Assembly (NCBI GenBank): GCA_023436075.1
Contig: JAEZKS010000005.1
Location: 1-5,377 of the forward strand
DNA: 5,377 nt
Direction of reading: 5' to 3'
Origin: Methanobacteriota archaeon
GTDB taxonomy: Archaea; Halobacteriota; Methanocellia; Methanocellales; Methanocellaceae
This document shows, one piece after another, positions 1-4,454 of the stretch. The stretch's first letter is position 1; each line of letters begins with the position of its first letter. The translations under genes and the position numbers were made by a program. The notes under the pieces were generated by a model. The model made no database searches. It had not been told where the DNA came from and saw nothing but the letters and a program-made list of their open reading frames with translations.

Positions 1-2
1 GG

Positions 3-353
3 GGAATATCAGGGAGCTATATATTCACCGTGATCAACAACTCCACGTACGACGACAACGCCTATTCGTCCACCTCATATGACCCGACCGTCTGCCTCGG
101 CGAGTTCGGCGCCCGTACCACAGACGGTTACCAGAACGTCCTGGTCATGAGCCTCGAGCACGGCGATCATGCACTGTACGTCAACGACGAGGCTAAAGAG
201 TTCCTGATTCCAAAGGGCACATCGTGGGTGGTCACGCAGATCAGGGAAATCGGGAACCTGACGATACAGGCGGATTTCCCACTGACAGGCAACGGCGGCA
301 TAATGGCGTTTTACGAGAACGTGCGCCTGATATACCTCGATGATATCGAATAG
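3..353 (+). CDS. C-terminal part of an unrecognised, possibly extracellular protein (5' end outside window)
   Basis: The frame is open from the left edge to a TAG stop at 351-353, giving 116 visible residues. An internal GTG at 30-32 could be read as a start, but the in-frame residues before it (GISGSYIFT) look like ordinary protein, and the only Shine-Dalgarno-like run (AGGGAG, 11-16) is 13 nt away. I therefore treat it as 5'-truncated. The fragment is rich in Ser, Thr, Asn, Tyr and Gly, alternates polar and hydrophobic residues as beta-sheet proteins do, and has N-glycosylation sequons (NNST near residue 12, NLT later). It has one cysteine and no hydrophobic C-terminal anchor. This would suit a secreted domain, but I do not recognise the family. 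It converges with the minus-strand genes that follow, one of which also encodes a sequon-rich exported protein. Confidence 0.6.
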   Translation, partial: GISGSYIFTVINNSTYDDNAYSSTSYDPTVCLGEFGARTTDGYQNVLVMSLEHGDHALYVNDEAKEFLIPKGTSWVVTQIREIGNLTIQADFPLTGNGGIMAFYENVRLIYLDDIE

Positions 354-380
354 CTGCGAATGACACGGAGTTATCCGGCA

Positions 381-414
381 ATAGCAGGAATTATGGGAGC
401 AACACAACTGCTAT
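381..414. repeat. 7-bp inverted repeat with 20-nt loop
   Basis: ATAGCAG at 381-387 is the exact reverse complement of CTGCTAT at 408-414. It lies where the plus-strand gene ending at 353 and the minus-strand genes meet, so it could serve as a transcript-end hairpin. There is no T-run behind it on either strand, and one arm lies inside the candidate membrane-peptide frame. Chance is a real alternative. Confidence 0.25.
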
Positions 415-486
415 CAGGATCAACAGGGTGGAAAGTGTCACGAATAGCATCCCCGGAATGCCGATGCTTCGATCCACCTTCTTCAA
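391..486 (-). CDS. Candidate 31-residue single-span membrane peptide
   Basis: This short frame runs from a TTG (484-486) to TAA (391-393). A later in-frame ATG at 448-450 would give 19 residues. The product has a basic N-terminus (MKKVDR) followed by an uninterrupted hydrophobic stretch at residues 13-30 (MLFVTLSTLLILIAVVLL), typical of one transmembrane helix with its N-terminus in the cytoplasm. The frame is the same as that of the secreted-protein gene upstream: its TGA stop (499-501) is followed by four sense codons and then this TTG. A TATA-like AATTATATACC lies at 488-498. No good Shine-Dalgarno is placed before the TTG. It could be a small membrane protein, a readthrough tail or a remnant; hydrophobicity and frame are its only support. 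Confidence 0.35.
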   Translation of the reverse strand: MKKVDRSIGIPGMLFVTLSTLLILIAVVLLP

Positions 487-498
487 CCGGTATATAAT

Positions 499-1110
499 TC
501 ACACTTTGGTGACGTTTAGACGAATTTCAGCGTGCGGCGAGTCCAGATTGACACTACCGATACCCGTGTACGTCATGTTCCCGGCACTACCGGACACCGA
601 TACTGTGTACAAGCCATACAACCCGGTCACCGATATTTGATTAGGTATACGCATACGCCCATGGTACAAATTATTCGATGGGCCCGAAAACTCGACATAG
701 GGCGGCCAATTCGGATCATAAAAACCGGACAGATACACATCCACAGTGCCCTGCGGAGCTGGCGTCGGCGTCGGCATCGAAGTCGGTGCTAGAATGTCCG
801 CAGACCCGGACGTCATCGTTGCATTCACCACGCTTTGCTCCAGCGCCGAACCGGATGAGGATGATGTGACGTTGTAGAAGACTGCCGTATTGTTATAGGT
901 CCCCGTTTGTCCCGGCCCGGAGCCGATAGCGCCGATCGTCGTGCTATTTGCTTCATAATTGATGTCGCCTGACGTCGACCCATTATGTGCATCTGCGGTA
1001 ACGGTATTGCCGAATTTAAATCCGCCACCGGCAGCCAGGATACTGCCGCTCAGGATGGCTATGGACCCTAAGATCAGGACCGCTACCAACAACACGTCAT
1101 TCCTGTCCAT
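499..1110 (-). CDS. Secreted or membrane-anchored, sequon-rich protein of unknown function
   Basis: The product has 203 residues. A hydrophobic segment at residues 6-27, directly after MDRND, can act as a signal peptide or uncleaved N-terminal anchor. Residues 31-110 are rich in Ser, Thr, Gly and Asn. A short linker PTPTPAP spans residues 113-119, and the C-terminal 80 residues look like a compact beta-sandwich (VDVYLSGFYDP, YTVSVSGS, AEIRLNVTKV). Seven N-X-S/T sequons are visible, at residues 43, 55, 73 or 74, 80, 96, 178 and 199, so heavy surface N-glycosylation is plausible. There are no cysteines. The Pro/Thr linker between a low-complexity stalk and a folded domain is common in archaeal surface proteins. 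The ATG at 1108-1110 is the only start that keeps the hydrophobic segment. The family is not recognised; Ig-like or carboxypeptidase-regulatory-like folds are guesses. Confidence 0.8.
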   Translation of the reverse strand: MDRNDVLLVAVLILGSIAILSGSILAAGGGFKFGNTVTADAHNGSTSGDINYEANSTTIGAIGSGPGQTGTYNNTAVFYNVTSSSSGSALEQSVVNATMTSGSADILAPTSMPTPTPAPQGTVDVYLSGFYDPNWPPYVEFSGPSNNLYHGRMRIPNQISVTGLYGLYTVSVSGSAGNMTYTGIGSVNLDSPHAEIRLNVTKV

Positions 1111-1337
1111 GAGAGATCAAATAAAACATTATATATGCAACGGCTTAAATAGTTACTTACTGTATAGCAGGCCCTGGCTTGCAGGCCAATAAATAGCTTA
1201 TCAATTTTATATTTGGCGTATGTCGTCCAACGGTTTGGATGGGACACAGCGATCAGTGCATAAACGATACTGACGCATGACGAACCAGGCTAAAACAATC
1301 TGTGTTATAGTCAACTTCAGCACGAAAATTGGTAATC
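1111..1337. other. Non-coding AT-rich stretch with small repeats
   Basis: No convincing gene lies between the secreted-protein gene and the tRNA terminator. Visible structure includes a direct repeat GCAGGCC at 1167-1173 and 1181-1187 separated by 7 nt. There is also an imperfect hairpin at 1221-1246, whose core TCCAA-CGGT-TTGGA (1226-1239) is perfect and whose outer arms are TGTC and GACA. A TATA-like TTTTATATTT sits at 1205-1214 on the plus strand, but no plausible gene follows it. Base composition is clearly more AT-rich than in the ribosomal operon. Confidence 0.5.
1127..1151 (-). promoter_or_regulatory. Candidate promoter of the secreted-protein gene
   Basis: On the minus strand two AT-rich boxes precede the ATG at 1110: CTATTTAAG (1144-1152) and CATATATAATG (1127-1137). 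With the usual spacing of about 25 nt from box to start site, the first would give a leader of roughly 10 nt and the second an almost leaderless transcript. TGATC at 1115-1119 matches part of the archaeal Shine-Dalgarno. I cannot tell which box is used. Confidence 0.45.
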
Positions 1338-1354
1338 TTAAAAACAAAACAAGG
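1338..1354 (-). terminator. T-rich terminator of tRNA-Leu
   Basis: Read on the minus strand, the sequence 24-40 nt beyond the tRNA discriminator is CCTTGTTTTGTTTTTAAG, two T-runs of four and five. Archaeal RNA polymerase terminates at oligo-T without needing a hairpin, and such runs are usual behind stand-alone tRNA genes. Confidence 0.6.
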
Positions 1355-1377
1355 CTCCTACGCTTGCATAATCAAGG

Positions 1378-1462
1378 TGCGGGGGAAGGGATTCGAACCC
1401 TTGAACGCCTGCGCGACAGGATCTTAAGTCCTGCACCTTTGGCCTGGCTTGGTTACCCCCGC
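1378..1462 (-). tRNA. tRNA-Leu, anticodon TAA
   Basis: The minus strand folds into a complete class II cloverleaf of 84 nt plus the discriminator. The acceptor stem is GCGGGGG/CCCCCGC (7 perfect pairs) and the D-stem is ACC/GGT with GG in the loop. The anticodon stem CAGGA/TCCTG encloses loop CTTAAGA, with anticodon TAA at 1424-1426. A long variable arm CGC-GCAG-GCG and a T-arm AAGGG/CCCTT with loop TTCGAAT complete the fold. The long variable arm, discriminator A and anticodon TAA all say leucine (UUA codons, UUG by wobble). The 3' CCA is not encoded (ACCT follows), so it must be added after transcription. No intron is visible. It lies downstream of the ribosomal/polymerase operon on the same strand but has its own promoter and terminator. 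Confidence 0.97.
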
Positions 1463-1508
1463 GTATGGAATGCGATAGCATCCTGCCGTAAAAGGATTCG
1501 GCGGGCCG

Positions 1509-1518
1509 ATAAATAATG
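1509..1518 (-). promoter_or_regulatory. TATA box of tRNA-Leu
   Basis: The minus strand reads CATTATTTAT about 50 nt upstream of the mature tRNA 5' end. This spacing gives a start site about 20-25 nt before the tRNA and a short leader for RNase P. A second AT-rich patch (TTTATTAA, about 1529-1536) lies inside a 14-nt near-palindrome AGGTT-AATA-AACCT (1526-1539). Confidence 0.5.
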
Positions 1519-1560
1519 ACATTCAAGGTTAATAAACCTATTTGCTTCAATGGAAAGCCT

Positions 1561-1606
1561 GAAAAAGAAATTTCGGGCACAGGGAACCTTTGTGGCTTCC
1601 GTGCCC
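1561..1606 (-). terminator. Hairpin plus T-tract terminator of the S13-S4-S11-RpoD operon
   Basis: Beginning 15 nt beyond the rpoD stop, the minus strand has GGGCAC (1601-1606) pairing with GTGCCC (1575-1580). An inner GGAA/TTCC and CC/GG extension closes a small loop. This is followed at once by a T-rich run (AAATTTCTTTTTC, 1561-1573). It looks like a bacterial-type intrinsic terminator; in archaea the T-run alone would suffice, and the hairpin may also protect the 3' end. It separates the operon from the tRNA promoter. Confidence 0.7.
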
Positions 1607-1621
1607 TCGTGTCCGATGCTC

Positions 1622-2410
1622 TTAGAAGGCATCCATGATGCCGCTGAGCTGGTCCGCCTTACCCTTGATGGACTTCGCCGCATTGAGAATGACGTCGTGA
1701 GCGTTGTACGAGCCATCCGTCTCCACGGTGAAGACGAAGGTCGAGTCTTCAGTGCCCACTTCGATGGCGCCGGCGTCACAGGCATCGATGCATAGCTTGC
1801 AGAGCGAACACTTGTATATGTCGGCGACGACGAGTTTGCCTTTCTCGACTTTGAACACGCCTCGCGGGCATGCGTCGACGCAGGCCTTGCAGAGGTCGCA
1901 TCTGTCAGAGATCGAGATCACGGGCAGGTTCTTGTAGCCCGATGCGGACACGGGCTGGAACTTCGCGTGCTCCCGCGCGGTGCCGAGGCGGGCCACGGCG
2001 CTCAGGACGACCTTCTGGCCGGCTTTCAGCTCCACGATCGGGATGTTCAGGTCAGATGGCACCGTTTCGGGGTCCGAGGACTTCATGTCCCGGGAGTGCA
2101 CGACGCACGGCCCTTCTGCCGACAGGGTCAGCGAGACCTGGCAAAGGGCGCAGCCGGCGCCCTTGCACTCGCAGTCCTGCGGGAAGCGGTACATGTCCGC
2201 GTTCGTCTTCAGCGGGACGAGCCCGAGGCGCAGCGACAGCATCTCGTCGAACAGCACCGAGGTGTTGTCGTAGATGTCGACATAGTCGATGGCCATCTTG
2301 GGCACGTCGGAGATCATAGCCCGACGCAGGCTGTTTGCGAACGCCGGGGTGACTCCGGACAGCACAAACCTGGCCTTCCGGTCCTTGAGCTCGAGCATCT
2401 CCAGCTTCAT
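1622..2410 (-). CDS. rpoD: DNA-directed RNA polymerase subunit D (Rpo3), two 4Fe-4S motifs
   Basis: This 262-residue protein is the archaeal counterpart of bacterial alpha N-terminal domain and eukaryotic Rpb3. With subunit L it forms the platform on which RNA polymerase assembles. Residues 1-50 carry the signature NSLRRAMISDVPKMAID. A four-cysteine loop C-x-C-x4-C-x2-C follows at 80, 82, 87 and 90. A ferredoxin-like insert then holds two complete C-x2-C-x2-C-x3-C motifs at 171-181 and 201-211, enough for two 4Fe-4S clusters. After it the dimerisation domain resumes (TFVFTVETDGSYNAHDVILNA). Family knowledge: clusters in this subunit stabilise the D-L assembly and vary between archaea, and methanogens of the Methanosarcina type keep both. 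The ATG at 2408-2410 is 3 nt after the uS11 stop, so it should be co-transcribed and probably coupled. Its own Shine-Dalgarno is weak. Confidence 0.97.
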   Translation of the reverse strand: MKLEMLELKDRKARFVLSGVTPAFANSLRRAMISDVPKMAIDYVDIYDNTSVLFDEMLSLRLGLVPLKTNADMYRFPQDCECKGAGCALCQVSLTLSAEGPCVVHSRDMKSSDPETVPSDLNIPIVELKAGQKVVLSAVARLGTAREHAKFQPVSASGYKNLPVISISDRCDLCKACVDACPRGVFKVEKGKLVVADIYKCSLCKLCIDACDAGAIEVGTEDSTFVFTVETDGSYNAHDVILNAAKSIKGKADQLSGIMDAF

Positions 2411-2413
2411 ATT

Positions 2414-2806
2414 TTACACGCGCCTGCCACGCTTGCCGCCCGGGGCTCTGGTGCCGTCGTGCGGAATTGGGGTAACGTCCTCGATACGTCCGATCCGGAG
2501 GCCGGCACGGGCCAGCGACCGAATGGCCGCCTGTGCGCCGGGACCGGGGCTCCTCTGCAGGTTGCCGCCTGGCGCCCGGACGCGGATGTGCACGCCCTGG
2601 ATGCCCTTGGCCTTGATCTGCTCGGCGACATTCGCCGCCATCTGCATGGCCGCATAAGGCGAGCTTTCATTCCGGTCCTGCTTGACCACCATGCCGCCCG
2701 AGGTCTTGGCCAGCGTCTCTGCGCCGGTCAGGTCGGTGACGGTGATGATGGTGTTGTTGAACGACGAGAAGATGTGGCAAATCGCCCATTTCATCTGGTC
2801 TGCCAT
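2414..2806 (-). CDS. rps11: 30S ribosomal protein S11 (uS11)
   Basis: The product has 130 residues, the usual archaeal length. It binds 16S rRNA on the platform of the small subunit near the mRNA exit. Family signatures are clear: HIFSSFNNTIITVTDLTG near residue 11, SSPYAAMQMAANVAE in the middle, PGPGAQAAIRSLARAGL near residue 86, and the nearly invariant C-terminus TPIPHDGTRAPGGKRGRRV. The ATG at 2804-2806 lies 4 nt after the uS4 stop. Its Shine-Dalgarno is a strong AAGGAGG embedded in the last codons of uS4, which fixes this start and suggests translational coupling. Confidence 0.98.
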   Translation of the reverse strand: MADQMKWAICHIFSSFNNTIITVTDLTGAETLAKTSGGMVVKQDRNESSPYAAMQMAANVAEQIKAKGIQGVHIRVRAPGGNLQRSPGPGAQAAIRSLARAGLRIGRIEDVTPIPHDGTRAPGGKRGRRV

Positions 2807-2810
2807 GTGA

Positions 2811-3434
2811 TTATTCCTCCTTGGGTGCCGCTGCCGCCGGCGCCTCTGCCGGTGCTGCCGCCGCTGCCGGCTTAGACCTGGCCGCAGGCGCTGCCGCTAC
2901 CGGAGCGGGCTTTGCCGCCAGCTTCTCCTTGGTGATCGGGGAGCCGACGTAGTATCCGATAGACTCTTCCTCAGCCTTGAGCACCATGTAGCTCGGGATA
3001 GTGATCTTCCGGCCGTTGAGAGAGATGTGGCCGTGCACGATGAACTGCCGGGCCTGCTTCATGGAGGTCGCATAGCCCTTGCGGAACACGATGGTCTGCA
3101 ACCGTCTCTCGAGCAGGTCGTCGATCTTCAGCGCGAGGATGTCTTCGAGCTTGGCATCTTCCTTCAGGACGCCGAGGCCCTGCAGCTTGTTGACGATGGC
3201 GTTGGCGTCCCGGATGTAGTGGGAGTCCTCCGGCAGGTTGCCGGCGGCCATGACGCCCAAGAGAGTCCGCGCGTTGCCACGGTACTTCCTCAGCTCGGAG
3301 GCGAACTTCCATACGCCTTTCTTGTTCCGGAGGCCGTACTTCTTGACTATGCCGGTCTCCTCGTCGATCCTGGCCTTCTGCCACGGGTGGTTTGGCGTGT
3401 CATAGAGCTTCTTGGCCTTACCTGGGTATCCCAT
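2811..3434 (-). CDS. rps4: 30S ribosomal protein S4 (uS4) with Ala/Pro-rich C-terminal tail
   Basis: The product has 207 residues. S4 is a primary 16S rRNA binder that nucleates assembly of the small-subunit body. The N-terminus MGYPGKAKKLYDTPNHPW is the archaeal/eukaryotic form. The S4 RNA-binding domain spans about residues 108-152 (ERRLQTIVFRKG, ARQFIVHGHISLNGRKI). From about residue 172 to the end the sequence becomes a low-complexity tail of Ala, Pro and Lys ending in PKEE, an addition of about 35 residues beyond the conserved fold. The tail is in frame and shares the base composition of the rest of the gene, so it looks real rather than a frameshift. The ATG at 3432-3434 is preceded by GAGGTGA (3440-3446), which overlaps the rps13 stop; the gap to rps13 is 10 nt. 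Confidence 0.98.
   Translation of the reverse strand: MGYPGKAKKLYDTPNHPWQKARIDEETGIVKKYGLRNKKGVWKFASELRKYRGNARTLLGVMAAGNLPEDSHYIRDANAIVNKLQGLGVLKEDAKLEDILALKIDDLLERRLQTIVFRKGYATSMKQARQFIVHGHISLNGRKITIPSYMVLKAEEESIGYYVGSPITKEKLAAKPAPVAAAPAARSKPAAAAAPAEAPAAAAPKEE
2816..2822 (-). promoter_or_regulatory. Ribosome binding site of rps11
   Basis: The minus strand reads AAGGAGG nine nt before the rps11 ATG, inside the final codons of rps4. Ribosomes ending rps4 translation pass over it, so initiation at rps11 may depend on upstream translation. Confidence 0.8.
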
Positions 3435-3439
3435 TCAGC

Positions 3440-3446
3440 TCACCTC
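3440..3446 (-). promoter_or_regulatory. Ribosome binding site of rps4 overlapping the rps13 stop
   Basis: GAGGTGA on the minus strand ends 5 nt before the rps4 ATG and includes the first two bases of the rps13 TGA stop (3445-3447). This fixes the rps4 start and couples it to the end of rps13 translation. Confidence 0.8.
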
Positions 3447-4128
3447 ACTCCTTCTTTGCGGCTGCTGCGGCTGCCGCTGGTTCCTTCTTCCTCACGACAC
3501 CGACGGTCGCTCCGGTCCTGCCGGTCGACTTCGTCCGCTGGCCGCGTACTTTCTGGCCGCGCTCATGACGGATGCCCTTGTAGCTGCGCATCTTCTTCAT
3601 GAGGTTGACATCCTCGTTCACGCCGAGGGTCAGGTCTACGCCGATGAGGTGCCTGTTCTCGCCCGTGTACACGTCCTTGCGCCTGTTAAGCATCCAGACG
3701 GGCACGTTGGCCTCGAAGTTCTCGATGACGTTCCTGAGCCGGTCCACCTGCTCCGGGGGTAAGTAACCCATCGTCGCGTGGGGGTCGACATCGGCTTTGC
3801 GTGATAAGATCTTAGAAATGCGTACTCCGATGCCCGTGATGCCGGTGAGTGCAAACTCGACCGTCTGGGTGCCGTCCAGGTCAGTGTTGGCGATGCGGAC
3901 GATGTACTTGATGTTGTCCTTGGGTTTCTCTTCCGCAGCGGGCTTCTTGCCCTTGCCGCCTTTCTTCTGGCCTTCCTCAGCCGCCGGGGCCTGCCCCTCT
4001 GCGGCGGGCTTGGACTGCTTCTTGCCACCCTTCTTGGGGGCCTCGGGAGCCGCTGCCGCGGGTGCTGGTGCATCCGCTGCTTCTGGCTTCTTCTGCTTCT
4101 TTTCAGTCTTGTCTACCTTTTCGGTCAT
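3445..4128 (-). CDS. rps13: 30S ribosomal protein S13 (uS13) with long N-terminal extension
   Basis: The product has 227 residues, against about 150 for typical archaeal S13. S13 sits in the head of the small subunit and contacts the large subunit (inter-subunit bridge) and P-site tRNA. The conserved protein starts near residue 72 (NIKYIVRIANTDLDG). It includes the helix-turn region TGITGIGVRISKIL (95-108), the basic SYKGIRHERGQKVRGQRTKSTGRTG near the C-terminus (182-206), and a short Ala-rich tail ending in KKE. Residues 1-71 are an added low-complexity segment rich in Lys, Ala, Pro, Glu, Gly and Gln, expected to be disordered. The far-upstream start is supported by a full archaeal Shine-Dalgarno AAGGTGATC just before the ATG at 4126-4128. 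First gene of the operon. Confidence 0.96.
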   Translation of the reverse strand: MTEKVDKTEKKQKKPEAADAPAPAAAAPEAPKKGGKKQSKPAAEGQAPAAEEGQKKGGKGKKPAAEEKPKDNIKYIVRIANTDLDGTQTVEFALTGITGIGVRISKILSRKADVDPHATMGYLPPEQVDRLRNVIENFEANVPVWMLNRRKDVYTGENRHLIGVDLTLGVNEDVNLMKKMRSYKGIRHERGQKVRGQRTKSTGRTGATVGVVRKKEPAAAAAAAKKE

Positions 4129-4131
4129 TCA

Positions 4132-4140
4132 GATCACCTT
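4132..4140 (-). promoter_or_regulatory. Ribosome binding site that fixes the rps13 start
   Basis: The minus strand reads AAGGTGATC, a near-full match to the sequence complementary to the archaeal 16S rRNA 3' end, 3 nt before the ATG at 4126-4128. This supports the start that includes the 71-residue extension rather than an internal one. The six bases directly upstream (4141-4146) are complementary to a leader hairpin loop. Confidence 0.8.
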
Positions 4141-4245
4141 CGTTCGCTCTATTCGTAGTGCGTCTTACAGATACCGCGTGCGGTAGTGCCGATCGAACGC
4201 CGGCACGGCACTGACTGTTCTATCTGAAACACCGATAGAATGAAC
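4141..4245 (-). promoter_or_regulatory. Structured 5' leader of the rps13 operon with three hairpins
   Basis: Between the likely transcription start (near 4250) and the rps13 start codon, the minus strand has three consecutive stems. The first is TTCTATC/GATAGAA (4234-4240 with 4218-4224, 9-nt loop). The second is GTGCCG/CGGCAC (4201-4206 with 4186-4191, 9-nt loop). The third is TACCG/CGGTA (4181-4185 with 4172-4176, 4-nt loop). The loop of the second contains CGTTCG (4194-4199), complementary to CGAACG (4141-4146) which abuts the Shine-Dalgarno. Stems and complementarity are seen in the sequence; any regulatory role, such as feedback by S4 or another product, is inferred. Confidence 0.45.
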
Positions 4246-4270
4246 AAATGACGGGATACCTTATACATTA

Positions 4271-4290
4271 TCATATATATAAGGTTTTGC
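4271..4290 (-). promoter_or_regulatory. TATA box and BRE of the rps13-rps4-rps11-rpoD operon
   Basis: The minus strand reads GCAAAACC followed by TTATATATATGA, a purine-rich BRE directly before a canonical archaeal TATA box. A start about 25 nt downstream falls near 4250 and gives a leader of roughly 120 nt. A second weaker box, TGTATAAGG (4259-4267), is 10 nt further downstream. The core is nearly symmetric (TATATATA), so some plus-strand activity cannot be excluded. Confidence 0.65.
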
Positions 4291-4292
4291 GA

Positions 4293-4337
4293 GGACACGG
4301 TGGACACAACGGGCACCATGGACACAATGGAGCCGTT
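4293..4337. repeat. Degenerate 9-bp tandem repeat, five units
   Basis: Five successive nonamers share a GG(A/G)(C/G) start: GGACACGGT, GGACACAAC, GGGCACCAT, GGACACAAT, GGAGCCGTT. The hexamer GGACAC occurs three times in phase, at 4293, 4302 and 4320. The first units overlap the left arm of the inverted repeat. It lies upstream of the rps13 promoter and within the divergent intergenic region. Confidence 0.6.
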
Positions 4338-4398
4338 TCAGAGCAGCCTTAACATGGTCCCACGATTTACATCTTGCCCATAGTGCCCGTTGTGTCCA
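4301..4398. repeat. Perfect 16-bp inverted repeat with 66-bp spacer
   Basis: TGGACACAACGGGCAC at 4301-4316 is the exact reverse complement of GTGCCCGTTGTGTCCA at 4383-4398. The arms stop sharply on both sides. A smaller internal pair, ACCATG (4315-4320) with CATGGT (4353-4358), competes with the arm. The element could be a pair of divergently oriented protein-binding sites, a large hairpin in RNA, or a small mobile-element remnant. I see no target-site duplication and no transposase. Confidence 0.75.
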
Positions 4399-4410
4399 TA
4401 ATCTTATCGA

Positions 4411-4454
4411 CCATAAAGAATATAGCAACATAGTAAGCATAACCTAATAAATGG
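4411..4454 (+). promoter_or_regulatory. Possible promoter region of the helical-protein gene
   Basis: AT-rich boxes AAGAATATAG (4416-4425) and ACCTAATAAATG (4442-4453) precede the start at 4479. The first would give a leader of about 30 nt, the second an almost leaderless transcript. Because GGTG sits before the ATG, a leadered transcript from the first box is more likely. Neither is a strong consensus. Confidence 0.3.

Noticed and set aside
354..498. Readthrough of the TAG at 351-353 with pyrrolysine, considered because methanogens can use it
   Set aside because: The sequence after the stop shows no conserved-looking protein in that frame, is antisense to the membrane-peptide frame, and no relevant enzyme family is recognised.
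1262..1320. A possible C/D box guide RNA (CTGA and ATGACGA near 1269-1282)
   Set aside because: The second C/D pair is missing and the boxes are not in the right order or spacing.
1378..1395. tRNA 3' end as an attachment site of an integrated element
   Set aside because: I found no second copy of the tRNA 3' sequence and no integrase within the window; only the gene-order argument remains.
1277..1516. A 79-codon plus-strand frame across the tRNA-Leu
   Set aside because: It reads straight through the antisense strand of a perfect tRNA and its terminator and has no promoter or ribosome binding site of its own.
1967..2875. A 302-codon plus-strand frame opposite rpoD and rps11
   Set aside because: It is antisense to two unmistakable conserved genes; long antisense frames are expected in GC-rich coding DNA, and its composition (Arg, Ala, His) is not protein-like.
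3027..3602. A 191-codon plus-strand frame opposite rps4 and rps13
   Set aside because: Antisense shadow of two conserved ribosomal genes, without start signals.
4248..4352. A 34-codon plus-strand frame whose middle reads Gly-His-rich (GHGGHNGHHGHNG), like a metal-binding peptide
   Set aside because: It runs through the operon TATA box, has no Shine-Dalgarno, and its His/Gly content simply follows from the 9-bp DNA repeat. Kept only as a curiosity.
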